A stretch of 39,547 nt of DNA, taken from an uncultured Christensenella sp. GTDB taxonomy: Bacteria; Bacillota; Clostridia; Christensenellales; Borkfalkiaceae. Made by a program: the position numbers and the translations under genes. Positions 24,052-31,672 of this stretch are shown here, piece after piece. Every line of letters begins with the position of its first letter. Positions within the stretch are counted from its first letter, which is position 1. The notes under the pieces are model-generated. The model did no database searches. It saw only the letters and a list, made by a program, of their open reading frames with translations, and had not been told where the DNA came from. Location of the stretch: assembly GCA_910578655.1 (NCBI GenBank), contig CAJTQE010000005.1, positions 1 through 39,547 on the forward strand, given 5' to 3'.

Positions 24052-25086
24052 ATGGACTACGCTTTAAAATCAATAAAGATGCGCGCCGATAACGGCGATA
24101 CGGACGCAATGGTCAAGCTCGGCAAAAAATTTGCTGTGGGTGACGGCGTAAAGAAAAACCGACGGAAAGCAGAGAAATATTTAAAGAAAGCGGCAGATAA
24201 AAATTCCGCTGCGGCTTACGTCGAGCTTGGCAAGCTGTACCGCGCTGAATTTATTTTCGGAAACAGCTCCCGCGCAGAAGAGTTGTGGACGAGGGCTGTG
24301 TCGCTCGGCAGTGCGGAGGCGGCGTATCTTATCGGACGGCTGTATTATCAGGCAGGTTGCGTTCCGCGCAACAGAGATAAGGCGGAGTCATGGTATAAGA
24401 TAGCAGTGGAAAAAGGTTATGCTCCCGCACAGTACGAACTCGGTGACTTATACCTTTATCAGTACGAAGGCAAAGAAAAAGAGAGCTTTGAATTAATTAA
24501 AAAGGCTGCCGAAGGCGGCGTTGCCGAAGCATACGAAACGCTGGGCAACCTTTACGCGTTTTCCGAAATAGGAATAACCGATAACGATAAAGCCGTATCA
24601 GCGTTCAATGCGGCGGCAAAGGCTGGAATAACTTCGGCATTGACTGCGCTTGCTTGTTTTTATATGGACAACGGCGATGTTCAAAAGGGTCTTGCCGCAT
24701 ACGAAGAGGCGGCGGAAAAAGGCGATAAAACCGCAATGTCGTTGCTTGGGGATAATTACTATTTCGGCGACGGTGCAGAGCGCGACTATGACAAGGCTTT
24801 TTACTGGTACAACCGCGCGACGAACAAGTCTTATCCGCATACTTTCTTCGGAGTTGCCAGATGTTATCTTTACGGACACGGTATAGAGCAAGACATCGGG
24901 AAAGCCGTCAAGTATCTTAAAGGCGCGGCAGATTTGGATAGTGACGCGATGTACGAACTTGGCAATTGTTATTTCAACGGTTGGGGGGTAAAGCAGGATA
25001 ACAACGAAGCAAAAAGGCTTTGGCAACTTGCTGCCGATAAGGACAACGAAGACGCGCAAAAAGCGCTTGAAAAAAATTTTGCGTGA
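24052..25086 (+). CDS. Cytoplasmic Sel1-repeat protein
   Basis: A 344-aa protein made almost wholly of Sel1-like repeats of about 36 aa, such as AESWYKIAVEKGYAPAQYEL and LGDNYYFGDGAERDYDKAF, with no membrane helix or signal peptide. The last repeat, LGNCYFNGWGVKQDNNEAKR, closely parallels the end of the preceding protein (LGECYYFGYGVKEDKEKAKD), suggesting tandem duplication and loss or gain of the membrane anchor. The ATG is 2 nt after the TAG of the upstream gene; the only site is weak (TTGAG), so translational coupling is likely. Function unknown. Confidence 0.85.
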   Translation: MDYALKSIKMRADNGDTDAMVKLGKKFAVGDGVKKNRRKAEKYLKKAADKNSAAAYVELGKLYRAEFIFGNSSRAEELWTRAVSLGSAEAAYLIGRLYYQAGCVPRNRDKAESWYKIAVEKGYAPAQYELGDLYLYQYEGKEKESFELIKKAAEGGVAEAYETLGNLYAFSEIGITDNDKAVSAFNAAAKAGITSALTALACFYMDNGDVQKGLAAYEEAAEKGDKTAMSLLGDNYYFGDGAERDYDKAFYWYNRATNKSYPHTFFGVARCYLYGHGIEQDIGKAVKYLKGAADLDSDAMYELGNCYFNGWGVKQDNNEAKRLWQLAADKDNEDAQKALEKNFA

Positions 25087-25096
25087 GCGAGGATTT

Positions 25097-26368
25097 ATGA
25101 TTAACATAGCAAAAGGAATGAAAGACGTACTGCCTTCGCAGTCATATAAGTGGCAATATATAGAGGCGACGGCGCGGTCGGTTGCGCACCTGTTCGGCTT
25201 TAAGGAAATAAGAACGCCCGTTTTGGAACATACGGAATTGTTCCTGCGCGGCGTGGGCGATACCACGGATATAGTCAACAAGGAAATGTACACATTTTTG
25301 GATAAGGGAAACCGTTCGGTGACGTTAAAGCCGGAGGGTACGGCAGGCGTTGCGCGCTCGTTCGTTGAGAACGGTATGTCGAACGACGGACTTCCGGCAA
25401 AGATGTTTTACTTTTCGCCGGCATTCCGCTACGAGCGGCCGCAGGCAGGCAGACTGAGAGAGCATCATCAGTTCGGCGTGGAGCTGTACGGCTCGGCAAG
25501 TCCGCAAGCCGACGCGGAGGTAATAACCCTTGTAGACGTTTTCTATAAAAAATTAGGGCTTAAAAACGTAAAGCTGCAACTCAATTCGATAGGCTGCGCC
25601 GAGTGCAGAAAAGCTTATTCTGCGGCTCTTAAAGAATACTTTAAGCCGCATTTGTCGGAGATGTGCGCGGACTGTAATTCGCGGTTTGAAAAGAATCCTA
25701 TGCGTATGCTCGACTGCAAGGAAGAGCGCTGTAAAAAGCTTACGGCGGACGCTCCCAAAATTTCGGACTACCTGTGCGACGGGTGCCGCGCACACTTCGG
25801 CGAGGTGAAAAAGCTGCTTGAGCTGAGCGGCGTGCAGTTTGAAGTTAATCCTTCTATCGTGCGCGGACTTGACTATTACGGCAGAACGGTTTTCGAATTC
25901 GTTTCCAACGCTGCCGGCGCGCAGGGCACGGTTTGCGGCGGCGGAAGATACGACACGCTGCTTGAACAGATAGGTGAAAAGCCCGTTCCTGCCGTCGGGT
26001 TCGGCGGCGGTATAGAAAGGCTGCTTATGGTCATGGAGGCTGAGGGGGTTAATATCCCCGAAAGTAAAAAGCCGCGCATATATGTCGCAGGTATGGACGA
26101 AAACACGCGTGCATTTGCGTATAAATGCGTAAATGAACTGCGGAAAAACGGCATAAGCGCGGAGTGCGACCTGATGGAGCGGTCTTTAAAGGCTCAATTC
26201 AAGTACGCAGACAAATTGGGCGCCGAATATGTTGCGGTTATCGGACAAACCGAGCTTGAAACCGGACAAGCTAACTTAAAAAAGATGTCCGACGGCAGTC
26301 AGCAGTCGGTTAAATTCGAAGATATAATCACATACTTAAAAAAGGAGAATAATAATGGAACAAATTAA
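25097..26368 (+). CDS. hisS: Histidyl-tRNA synthetase
   Basis: Class II synthetase charging tRNA-His, 423 aa. It starts INIAKGMKDVLPSQ; motif 2 region is VTLKPEGTAGVARSF and FYFSPAFRYERPQAGRLREH, the histidine-binding loops are VRGLDYYGRTVFEF and GGRYDTL, motif 3 is AVGFGGGIERLLM, and the C-terminal anticodon-binding domain follows. A Cys set in the insertion domain (CAEC, CADC, C and C-x-x-C) could bind zinc. The ATG at 25097 follows GAGGATTT; an upstream TTG at 25028 would lie inside the Sel1 gene. The end overlaps trxA by 14 nt. Confidence 0.97.
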   Translation: MINIAKGMKDVLPSQSYKWQYIEATARSVAHLFGFKEIRTPVLEHTELFLRGVGDTTDIVNKEMYTFLDKGNRSVTLKPEGTAGVARSFVENGMSNDGLPAKMFYFSPAFRYERPQAGRLREHHQFGVELYGSASPQADAEVITLVDVFYKKLGLKNVKLQLNSIGCAECRKAYSAALKEYFKPHLSEMCADCNSRFEKNPMRMLDCKEERCKKLTADAPKISDYLCDGCRAHFGEVKKLLELSGVQFEVNPSIVRGLDYYGRTVFEFVSNAAGAQGTVCGGGRYDTLLEQIGEKPVPAVGFGGGIERLLMVMEAEGVNIPESKKPRIYVAGMDENTRAFAYKCVNELRKNGISAECDLMERSLKAQFKYADKLGAEYVAVIGQTELETGQANLKKMSDGSQQSVKFEDIITYLKKENNNGTN

Positions 26369-26666
26369 CTTAGAAAAATTTGACGAACTTTTGAAAGGCG
26401 ATAAGCCCGTCGTCTGCGACTTTTTCGCAACCTGGTGCGGACCCTGCAAAATGCTTGCGCCCGTAATGGAAGAGGTAAGCAAGGATTTCGGGGACAAGGC
26501 AGTGTTTGTAAAAGTGGATATCGACGAAAATATCGACCTTGCCAAAAGATACGGAGTTATGTCCATTCCGCAGGTGTTCGTTTTCAAGAACGGCGAAGAA
26601 GCGGCTAAATCCGTAGGCTACACCTCAAAAAGCGAAACAAAAGAATTCCTTTCAAAATATTTGTAA
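26355..26666 (+). CDS. trxA: Thioredoxin
   Basis: A 103-aa thioredoxin with the active site ATWCGPCKML and the cis-Pro loop MSIPQVFVFKNGE, matching the canonical fold and length. It reduces protein disulfides in the cytoplasm. AAAGGAG precedes the ATG, and the start lies inside the last codons of hisS in another frame, so translation is probably coupled. No thioredoxin reductase is in the window. Confidence 0.96.
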   Translation: MEQINLEKFDELLKGDKPVVCDFFATWCGPCKMLAPVMEEVSKDFGDKAVFVKVDIDENIDLAKRYGVMSIPQVFVFKNGEEAAKSVGYTSKSETKEFLSKYL

Positions 26667-26685
26667 GAAATTTTGAGAGGATTAG

Positions 26686-27933
26686 ATGATTGACGTAAAA
26701 CTGATTGAAAAAACCGACCCCGAAATTGCCGCCGCGCTGAAAAGCGAGCTTGACCGTCAGCGCGGCAATATCGAACTTATCGCAAGCGAAAACTTCGTAT
26801 CGCCTGCGGTTATGGCGGCGGCCGGCAGCCACCTTACGAATAAGTATGCGGAGGGCTATCCCGCCCACCGTTATTACGGCGGCTGTCAATGCGTTGACGT
26901 TGCCGAAAACCTTGCCCGTGACAGATTAAAACAGCTTTTCGGCTGCGAATACTGCAACGTTCAGCCTCATTCGGGGGCAAACGCAAATCTTGCCGTACTG
27001 TTTGCGGCTTGCAACGTCGGCGATACGGTTATGGGTATGAACCTTGCGCACGGCGGACATTTATCGCACGGCTCGCCCGTGAATATCTCGGGTAAGTATT
27101 TCAACATAGTTCCTTACGGCGTAGGCGCCGACGGACGTATCGACTACGCCGAAATGGAAAAAATCGCGTTGGAATGCAAGCCCAAATTAATCATATCGGG
27201 CGCAAGCGCGTATCCGAGAAGTATCGACTTCAAGCGCATAAGGGAAATTTGCGATAAGTGCGGCGCGCTTATGATGGCCGACATCGCCCACATTGCAGGG
27301 CTTGTCGCGGCAGGGCTTCACCCCTCGCCCGTGCCTTACGCCGATTTTGTAACGTCCACCACGCACAAGACTTTGCGCGGTCCGCGCGGCGGAATTATAA
27401 TGTGTAAAGAGCATTGGGGCAAGGCTATAGACAAAGCGATATTCCCCGGCGTTCAGGGCGGTCCGCTTATGCACATAATCGCGGCAAAGGCGGTTGCGTT
27501 CAAAGAGGCGTTAAGCCCCGAATTCAACGAATATCAAAGCCAAATAATAAAGAATTCTATGGCTATGGCGGACGAGTTCGAACGGCGCGGAATTAAAATG
27601 GTTTCGGGCGGAACCGACAATCACCTTATTTTGCTTGATTTGACCGACAAAGATATAACGGGCAAACAGCTTGAAACTATGTTGGACGAGGTAAATATCA
27701 CCGTCAACAAAAATGCAATTCCGTTCGATACAAGAAGCCCGTTCATAACTTCCGGCATACGGTTGGGCACGCCTGCGATAACCACGCGCGGAATGAAAGA
27801 GGGGCAGGCAGCTTTAATCGCCGGACTTATCTGTGATATAATCGAAAAACGCGAGGCGGCATTCGACGCGGTAAAAGCGGAAGTTGCTTCGCTGAGCGTT
27901 TCATTTCCGTTGTATAAAATGCTTGACAATTAA
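26686..27933 (+). CDS. glyA: Serine hydroxymethyltransferase
   Basis: A PLP enzyme interconverting serine and glycine with tetrahydrofolate, 415 aa. Conserved segments are ELIASENFVSPAVMAAAGS, YAEGYPAHRYYGGCQCVD, the SGASAYPRSID region, and the PLP lysine in DFVTSTTHKTLRGPRGGII (second T-H-K). GAGAGGATTAG precedes the ATG. It provides one-carbon units that TrmFO in this window also uses. The -35 box of the riboswitch promoter lies in its last codons. Confidence 0.98.
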   Translation: MIDVKLIEKTDPEIAAALKSELDRQRGNIELIASENFVSPAVMAAAGSHLTNKYAEGYPAHRYYGGCQCVDVAENLARDRLKQLFGCEYCNVQPHSGANANLAVLFAACNVGDTVMGMNLAHGGHLSHGSPVNISGKYFNIVPYGVGADGRIDYAEMEKIALECKPKLIISGASAYPRSIDFKRIREICDKCGALMMADIAHIAGLVAAGLHPSPVPYADFVTSTTHKTLRGPRGGIIMCKEHWGKAIDKAIFPGVQGGPLMHIIAAKAVAFKEALSPEFNEYQSQIIKNSMAMADEFERRGIKMVSGGTDNHLILLDLTDKDITGKQLETMLDEVNITVNKNAIPFDTRSPFITSGIRLGTPAITTRGMKEGQAALIAGLICDIIEKREAAFDAVKAEVASLSVSFPLYKMLDN

Positions 27934-27951
27934 GCTGTTAACGTATATAAT
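27923..27951 (+). promoter_or_regulatory. Consensus promoter of the FMN riboswitch-ribU unit
   Basis: TTGACA (27923-27928, within the end of glyA), a 17-nt spacer and TATAAT (27946-27951). The start would be near 27958, just ahead of the aptamer. Confidence 0.9.
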
Positions 27952-27966
27952 ATAATAAATTAAAGT

Positions 27967-28082
27967 TATTCTTTGGGGCGGGGTGCAATTCCCCACCGGC
28001 AGTAAAGTCTGCGAAGGTCGCTTGCGACCCCGAACGGGTGAAATTCCCGTACCGACGGTATAGTCCGGATGTTAAAAGAATA
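27967..28082 (+). promoter_or_regulatory. FMN riboswitch (RFN element)
   Basis: All conserved blocks of the RFN element are present: GGGGCGGGGTGCAATTCCCC, ACCGGCAGT, AGTCTGCGA, GGGTGAAATTCCCGTACCGA and TATAGTCCGGATG, closed by a P1 helix of TATTCTTT with AAAGAATA. It senses FMN and lies upstream of ribU. Confidence 0.98.
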
Positions 28083-28104
28083 GCGCGATTTATTTCGCCG
28101 CAAT

Positions 28105-28133
28105 CCGTCCCGAATGTTCGGGGCGGTTTTTTT
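28105..28133 (+). terminator. Riboswitch-controlled terminator
   Basis: CCGTCCCGAA (28105-28114) pairs with TTCGGGGCGG (28117-28126), followed by seven T. It sits between the FMN aptamer and ribU, so FMN binding should cause premature termination. Confidence 0.92.
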
Positions 28134-28173
28134 CAAAGAACGACTTTAAAATAATTTTTTAAGGAGTTCTTTT

Positions 28174-28935
28174 ATGGAACAAGTTTCTGAGCGTAAATTT
28201 TTCAGCTCTACCCGTATTGCGGTTATCGCAATGTTTTCAACTATCGCAGGCATACTGTATATTTTCAATTTTGCTATGCCGTTCGCATTTCCGTCCTTTC
28301 TCGATTTCAAGTTTTCGGACATCCCCGTGCTTATCGGCTCGTTCGTGTTGGGTCCCGTATCCGCCGCGATAATAGTGGTGGTGCAGATACTTATAAAACT
28401 TGTAATCGAGGGCACGACAACGAATTTCGTCGGCGAGCTTTCAGACCTTTTGACTTGCTGCGCCTTTGCGGTAACCGCGGGCGCAATCTACGCCAAAAAG
28501 CGCACTTTCAAAGGCGCGCTTATTGCAATAGCCGTCGGCACGGTATGCGAGGTCGCCGTTGCGATTTTGTCTAACTGGCTGGTGTTGGTGCCCTTTTACG
28601 TCAGCTTTTTCTTCGGCGGCTCGTGGGATCCGCTTATCGGAATGATGACGCCGCTGTTCCCCTCGTGCACGCGCGAAACCTTCTACAACTTTTACCTTTG
28701 GGTTTCGGTGCTGCCGTTCAATCTTTTAAGGTGCATAGTCGCCGCCGTCGTAACGATACTCGTGTATAAACGGATTTCCATTCTTATAAACCGCTTCAAC
28801 GATAAGCTTCAACCCAAAGAGGGTCAGGAGGTCAAGGCGAAAAAAATCAATTACGCAGTGCTATTCTCTGCGCTTGGCGTGGTGTTGCTGTTGGTGCTGT
28901 TTGCGCTGCTGCGCTTTTTCGTTTTCGCCGATTAG
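28174..28935 (+). CDS. ribU: ECF transporter S-component for riboflavin (RibU)
   Basis: RibU binds riboflavin and works with a shared ECF module. The 253-aa protein has the expected helices, with FPSFLDFKFSDIPVLIGSFV and the segment GPVSAAIIVVVQILIKL near residues 60-80, and GELSDLLTCCAFAVTAG. It is about 50 residues longer than typical RibU because of a C-terminal extension with a basic linker and one more membrane helix (ALGVVLLLVLFALLRFFVF). AAGGAG precedes the ATG. The FMN riboswitch directly upstream makes the substrate assignment firm. Confidence 0.95.
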   Translation: MEQVSERKFFSSTRIAVIAMFSTIAGILYIFNFAMPFAFPSFLDFKFSDIPVLIGSFVLGPVSAAIIVVVQILIKLVIEGTTTNFVGELSDLLTCCAFAVTAGAIYAKKRTFKGALIAIAVGTVCEVAVAILSNWLVLVPFYVSFFFGGSWDPLIGMMTPLFPSCTRETFYNFYLWVSVLPFNLLRCIVAAVVTILVYKRISILINRFNDKLQPKEGQEVKAKKINYAVLFSALGVVLLLVLFALLRFFVFAD

Positions 28936-28936
28936 C

Positions 28937-28965
28937 TTGACAATTCGCGCGCAAATTGCTATATT
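28937..28965 (+). promoter_or_regulatory. Promoter of tcdA
   Basis: TTGACA (28937-28942), a 17-nt spacer and TATATT (28960-28965). Only 6 nt separate the -10 box from the ATG at 28972, which places the transcription start at or next to the start codon. Confidence 0.8.
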
Positions 28966-28971
28966 TGTAGT

Positions 28972-29640
28972 ATGGAAGACGCATTTTCGCGGACGCGCAT
29001 TTTGATAGGCGCCGCCGCGCTTGAAAAGCTCGCCGCCGCGCGCGTTGCCGTATTCGGCATAGGCGGCGTGGGCGGTTATACCGTAGAGGCTTTGGCGCGT
29101 TCGGGCGTCGGCGCTATCGATTTAATCGACCCCGACAAAGTTGTAAATAGCAACATTAACAGGCAGATATATGCCCTTCAATCAACTTTGGGACGGTATA
29201 AGACGGAGGTCGCGCGCGAACGTATCAACGATATAAACCCCGTTTGCAAGGTGACGGAGCATAGAATTTTTTATCTGCCCGAAACGCCGTTCGACTTTTC
29301 CGTTTACGATTACGTTATAGACGCAATTGACACCGTGTCAGGTAAAACAGCCATTATAGAAAATGCGCAAAAGGCAGGCGTTCCCGTAATAAGCTGTATG
29401 GGCGCAGGCAACAAGACGGGCACCTATTTCAAGGTTGCCGATATATACGATACGTCGGTTTGTCCGCTTGCAAGGGTTATGCGCAGGGAGCTGAAAAAGC
29501 GCGGTATAAAAAATCTTAAAGTGGTGTATTCCGAGGAAGAGCCGAAAAAGTCAAGCGGCGTTCCGGCAAGCTGCGCGTTCGTTCCGTCCGTTGCCGGACT
29601 TACGATTGCCAGCGAAGTAATCAAAGATTTGATTAAATAA
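28972..29640 (+). CDS. tcdA: tRNA threonylcarbamoyladenosine dehydratase TcdA (ThiF/MoeB-like)
   Basis: An E1-like enzyme that converts t6A37 of tRNA to cyclic ct6A using ATP. The nucleotide-binding motif is VFGIGGVGGYTVEALARSG, followed by DLIDPDKVVNSNINRQIYAL, the conserved Arg/Asp set, and YVIDAIDTVSGKTAII. The 222 aa are typical of TcdA. The t6A-forming genes tsaE and tsaB lie just downstream, which supports TcdA over MoeB or ThiF. There is no Shine-Dalgarno; the promoter lies directly before the ATG, suggesting a leaderless mRNA. Confidence 0.9.
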   Translation: MEDAFSRTRILIGAAALEKLAAARVAVFGIGGVGGYTVEALARSGVGAIDLIDPDKVVNSNINRQIYALQSTLGRYKTEVARERINDINPVCKVTEHRIFYLPETPFDFSVYDYVIDAIDTVSGKTAIIENAQKAGVPVISCMGAGNKTGTYFKVADIYDTSVCPLARVMRRELKKRGIKNLKVVYSEEEPKKSSGVPASCAFVPSVAGLTIASEVIKDLIK

Positions 29641-29703
29641 TACATTTTTAAGCAAAAAGATAGCAAACGGCGAAAGAGTGATATAATCATATCGGGTGAG
29701 ATT

Positions 29704-30107
29704 ATGTTGAAAAGATACAGTAAATTTCACAAAAATATAGGGGGAGGGGTACGCCCCTTACAGCATAAGCCGTAGCCGCAGGTTTCGGTGGTCTTAAATA
29801 TTGATTTTTTTAAGCGCAGCGCTCGTACTCTGCGCTTTTTTCGTGCCGTTTAGCACTGATAAAAAGGTTAGCGCCGCAGCTTCCGCGCAGGTTAAAACAA
29901 GCGCGGCTTATCTCGATTTAAACGGGAACGGCAAACGGCAGCATACCGATATGGATATTTATAGCGGTAGGCGGCGGAATACTTTTGATAGTGCTGCTGG
30001 CGATAATAATATCGGCGACGCGCCGCAGAAGTTACGCGGACTATTACGACGATTACGACGATGACGACGATGATGACGATGACGACGATTACGACGACGA
30101 TTATTAA
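29704..30107 (+). pseudogene. Broken gene for a small two-helix membrane protein with an Asp-rich tail
   Basis: An ATG at 29704, with a GGGTGAG site and an extended -10 (TGATATAAT, 29679-29687), starts MLKRYSKFHKNI, then the frame is lost. Removing the 61 bp at 29740-29800 joins it in frame to LIFLSAALVLCAFFVPFSTD, a signal-like helix, followed by AAYLDLNGNG. One surplus A near 29935 then shifts the frame again; correcting it gives NGSIPIWIFIAVGGGILLIV, a second membrane helix, RRRSYADYYDDYDD and an almost pure Asp tail to the TAA at 30105-30107. Two corrections restore one coherent protein of about 110 aa, so this is a recently broken gene. Function unknown. Confidence 0.65.
29740..29800 (+). 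mobile_element. 61-bp insertion flanked by ATA, possible miniature element
   Basis: This segment interrupts the small membrane-protein gene. It is flanked by ATA on both sides (29737-29739 and 29798-29800), and its removal with one ATA restores the reading frame exactly. It starts with a G/C-rich hairpin (GGGG-TACG-CCCC). There are no clear terminal inverted repeats and no second copy in this window, so assignment as a mobile element is tentative. Confidence 0.35.
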
Positions 30108-30197
30108 TGCGTCGGTCTGATTGCCGCTGCGCTTCGCATAACTCTGCTTTTACGCTTGAATAAGCCTGCAATACCGTAAAGTTAATTAAATAAATTG

Positions 30198-30226
30198 TTG
30201 CAAAAAACCGCCGCGAGGGTTATAAT
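30198..30226 (+). promoter_or_regulatory. Promoter of the tsaE operon
   Basis: TTGCAA (30198-30203), a 17-nt spacer and TATAAT (30221-30226). The ATG of tsaE is 6 nt after the -10 box, the same geometry as at tcdA. Confidence 0.7.
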
Positions 30227-30232
30227 ACCGTT

Positions 30233-30637
30233 ATGGCGGTTTTTATTTCCGAAAAAACGGGGGACACCCTCGATTGCGCTATCAGGTATGCCAAAACTCT
30301 GAAAGCCGGCGATACCGTTCTTTTGAACGGTGAAATGGGCGCGGGCAAGACGGTTTTCGCAAAGGGAGTCGCGCTCGGTCTGGGCATCACGGACGAGGTG
30401 TTAAGTCCGACTTACGCATATATGAACGATTACGGCGGCAAGCTTTATCACTTTGACTGTTACCGTCTTTCGTGCGGTGAGCAGGCCGAAGCGTTGGGGC
30501 TGACCGACTACTTTTACGGCGGCGGTATCTGTCTTGTGGAATGGGCGGAAAATATTTCTTCCGTCCTGCCCGAACGCGTAAAGACTGTGAACATAACCAA
30601 ACTCGGCAAAGACAAGAGGCGGATAGAATATGATTAA
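30233..30637 (+). CDS. tsaE: tRNA t6A synthesis ATPase TsaE
   Basis: The ATPase of the TsaB-TsaD-TsaE complex that makes t6A37. The 134-aa protein has the P-loop LNGEMGAGKTVFAKGVALGL, then SPTYAYMNDYGGKLYHFDCYRL and the ICLVEWAENI segment, all typical. There is no Shine-Dalgarno; translation probably starts on a leaderless message. It overlaps tsaB by 8 nt. TsaD is not in this window. Confidence 0.96.
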   Translation: MAVFISEKTGDTLDCAIRYAKTLKAGDTVLLNGEMGAGKTVFAKGVALGLGITDEVLSPTYAYMNDYGGKLYHFDCYRLSCGEQAEALGLTDYFYGGGICLVEWAENISSVLPERVKTVNITKLGKDKRRIEYD

Positions 30638-31235
30638 TTTTCTTGCGGTTGATACTTCTTCCCGTTATATGACGGTGCTGGCGGTAAAGGGGGAAAAGGC
30701 GGTTTTGCGCTACAAAGCGGACTGCGCTTTGAAACATTCCGTAATGCTTATGGACGAAGCGGACAAGGCTTTGAAGGAAGCCGGTCTTGATGCAGCCGAC
30801 TGCGATTTTTTCGGCGCGGTTACGGGCCCCGGCTCGTTCACGGGTATAAGAATAGGAATTTCTACGGCAAAGGGTTTTGCGGCGGCAACGGGTAAACCTC
30901 TCGTTTCCGTAACCGCGTTTGAGCTTTTGGCATATAATGTTGAGGACGGTAATTTTTATACCGTGATAGACGCCGCACATTCGCATTATTACGTTTGCGG
31001 TTTCGACGGCGGCAAGCGCGTAACTTTACAGCCTTCGTATCTCGGCTTTGAAGAAGTTGAAAAGCTTGACGCGCCCCTTTACGGTTTTGAAGAATTACCT
31101 TTTAAAAACTATACCCGACTCAATATTGCAGATTGTTTGCACTCTGCGGTTTTAAAGAACCGCGATAAAACTTCGGATGAAATGCACGCGCTCTACGTCA
31201 GAAAATCTCAGGCGGAGGAGGGGCGCAAATGCTGA
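30630..31235 (+). CDS. tsaB: t6A synthesis protein TsaB
   Basis: The inactive ASKHA-fold partner of TsaD. The 201-aa protein begins INFLAVDTSSRYMTVLAV and has the diagnostic GPGSFTGIRIGISTAKGFA near residues 66-84. The C-terminus with ALYVRKSQAEE is typical. It overlaps tsaE by 8 nt and rimI by 7 nt, indicating tight coupling in a tsaE-tsaB-rimI operon. Confidence 0.96.
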   Translation: MINFLAVDTSSRYMTVLAVKGEKAVLRYKADCALKHSVMLMDEADKALKEAGLDAADCDFFGAVTGPGSFTGIRIGISTAKGFAAATGKPLVSVTAFELLAYNVEDGNFYTVIDAAHSHYYVCGFDGGKRVTLQPSYLGFEEVEKLDAPLYGFEELPFKNYTRLNIADCLHSAVLKNRDKTSDEMHALYVRKSQAEEGRKC

Positions 31236-31663
31236 TAAGACAGTGGAAGTACGAAGACATATTAAAAATCTCACAGCTTGAAAAGGAAATTTTTACGGAC
31301 GAGGCGTGGAGTTATAAGACGCTTGCCTCGGTGTTCGGAACGTCCTCTTTTTCGGGCGTACTGTGCGAGGACTGCGGTGAAATAGCCGGCTACGGCGGAG
31401 TTACCGTCGCGGCGGACAGCGCCGACGTCGGCAATATCGCAGTTGCCGAAAATTACAGAAACGGCGGCATAGGCACGGCTGTTTTGAACAAGCTATGCGA
31501 AATAGCGCAATCCAAGGGTGCGGAAAAAGTATTTTTGGAAGTGCGCGTTTCAAATTGCGCGGCTATGAAATTATATTTAAAATGCGGTTTCGTCGGCGTA
31601 TATGCGCGCACGCGATATTATCCCGACGGCGAGGATTGCCTCGTTATGGCCAAAAATTTGTGA
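31229..31663 (+). CDS. rimI: Ribosomal-protein-alanine N-acetyltransferase RimI (GNAT)
   Basis: A 144-aa GNAT enzyme that acetylates N-termini, classically that of S18. The acetyl-CoA motif A is NIAVAENYRNGGIGTAVLNKL, shown here in part (YRNGGIG), followed by FLEVRVSNCAAMKLYLKCGF and a C-terminal YYPDGEDCLVMAK. A very strong GGAGGAGGGG site precedes the ATG. Its location after tsaB is standard. It ends with TGA in the same frame as the hydrolase that follows. Confidence 0.93.
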   Translation: MLIRQWKYEDILKISQLEKEIFTDEAWSYKTLASVFGTSSFSGVLCEDCGEIAGYGGVTVAADSADVGNIAVAENYRNGGIGTAVLNKLCEIAQSKGAEKVFLEVRVSNCAAMKLYLKCGFVGVYARTRYYPDGEDCLVMAKNL

Positions 31664-31672
31664 GGTAACGGC

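Noticed and set aside
23060..24109. 349-codon minus-strand open frame
   Set aside because: It is antisense to the first Sel1 gene; low-stop antisense frames are expected opposite repeat-rich, Lys/Ala/Glu-rich coding sequence.
29801..30064. 87-codon frame as an intact gene
   Set aside because: It has a TTG start with no ribosome binding site and ends in a basic low-complexity tail (LRGLLRRLRR) that is the wrong frame of an Asp-coding repeat; better read as the middle of a broken gene.
30040..30107. GAC/GAT-rich stretch as a CRISPR or non-coding repeat
   Set aside because: It is a trinucleotide-like run coding for Asp in one frame; no spacer structure exists.
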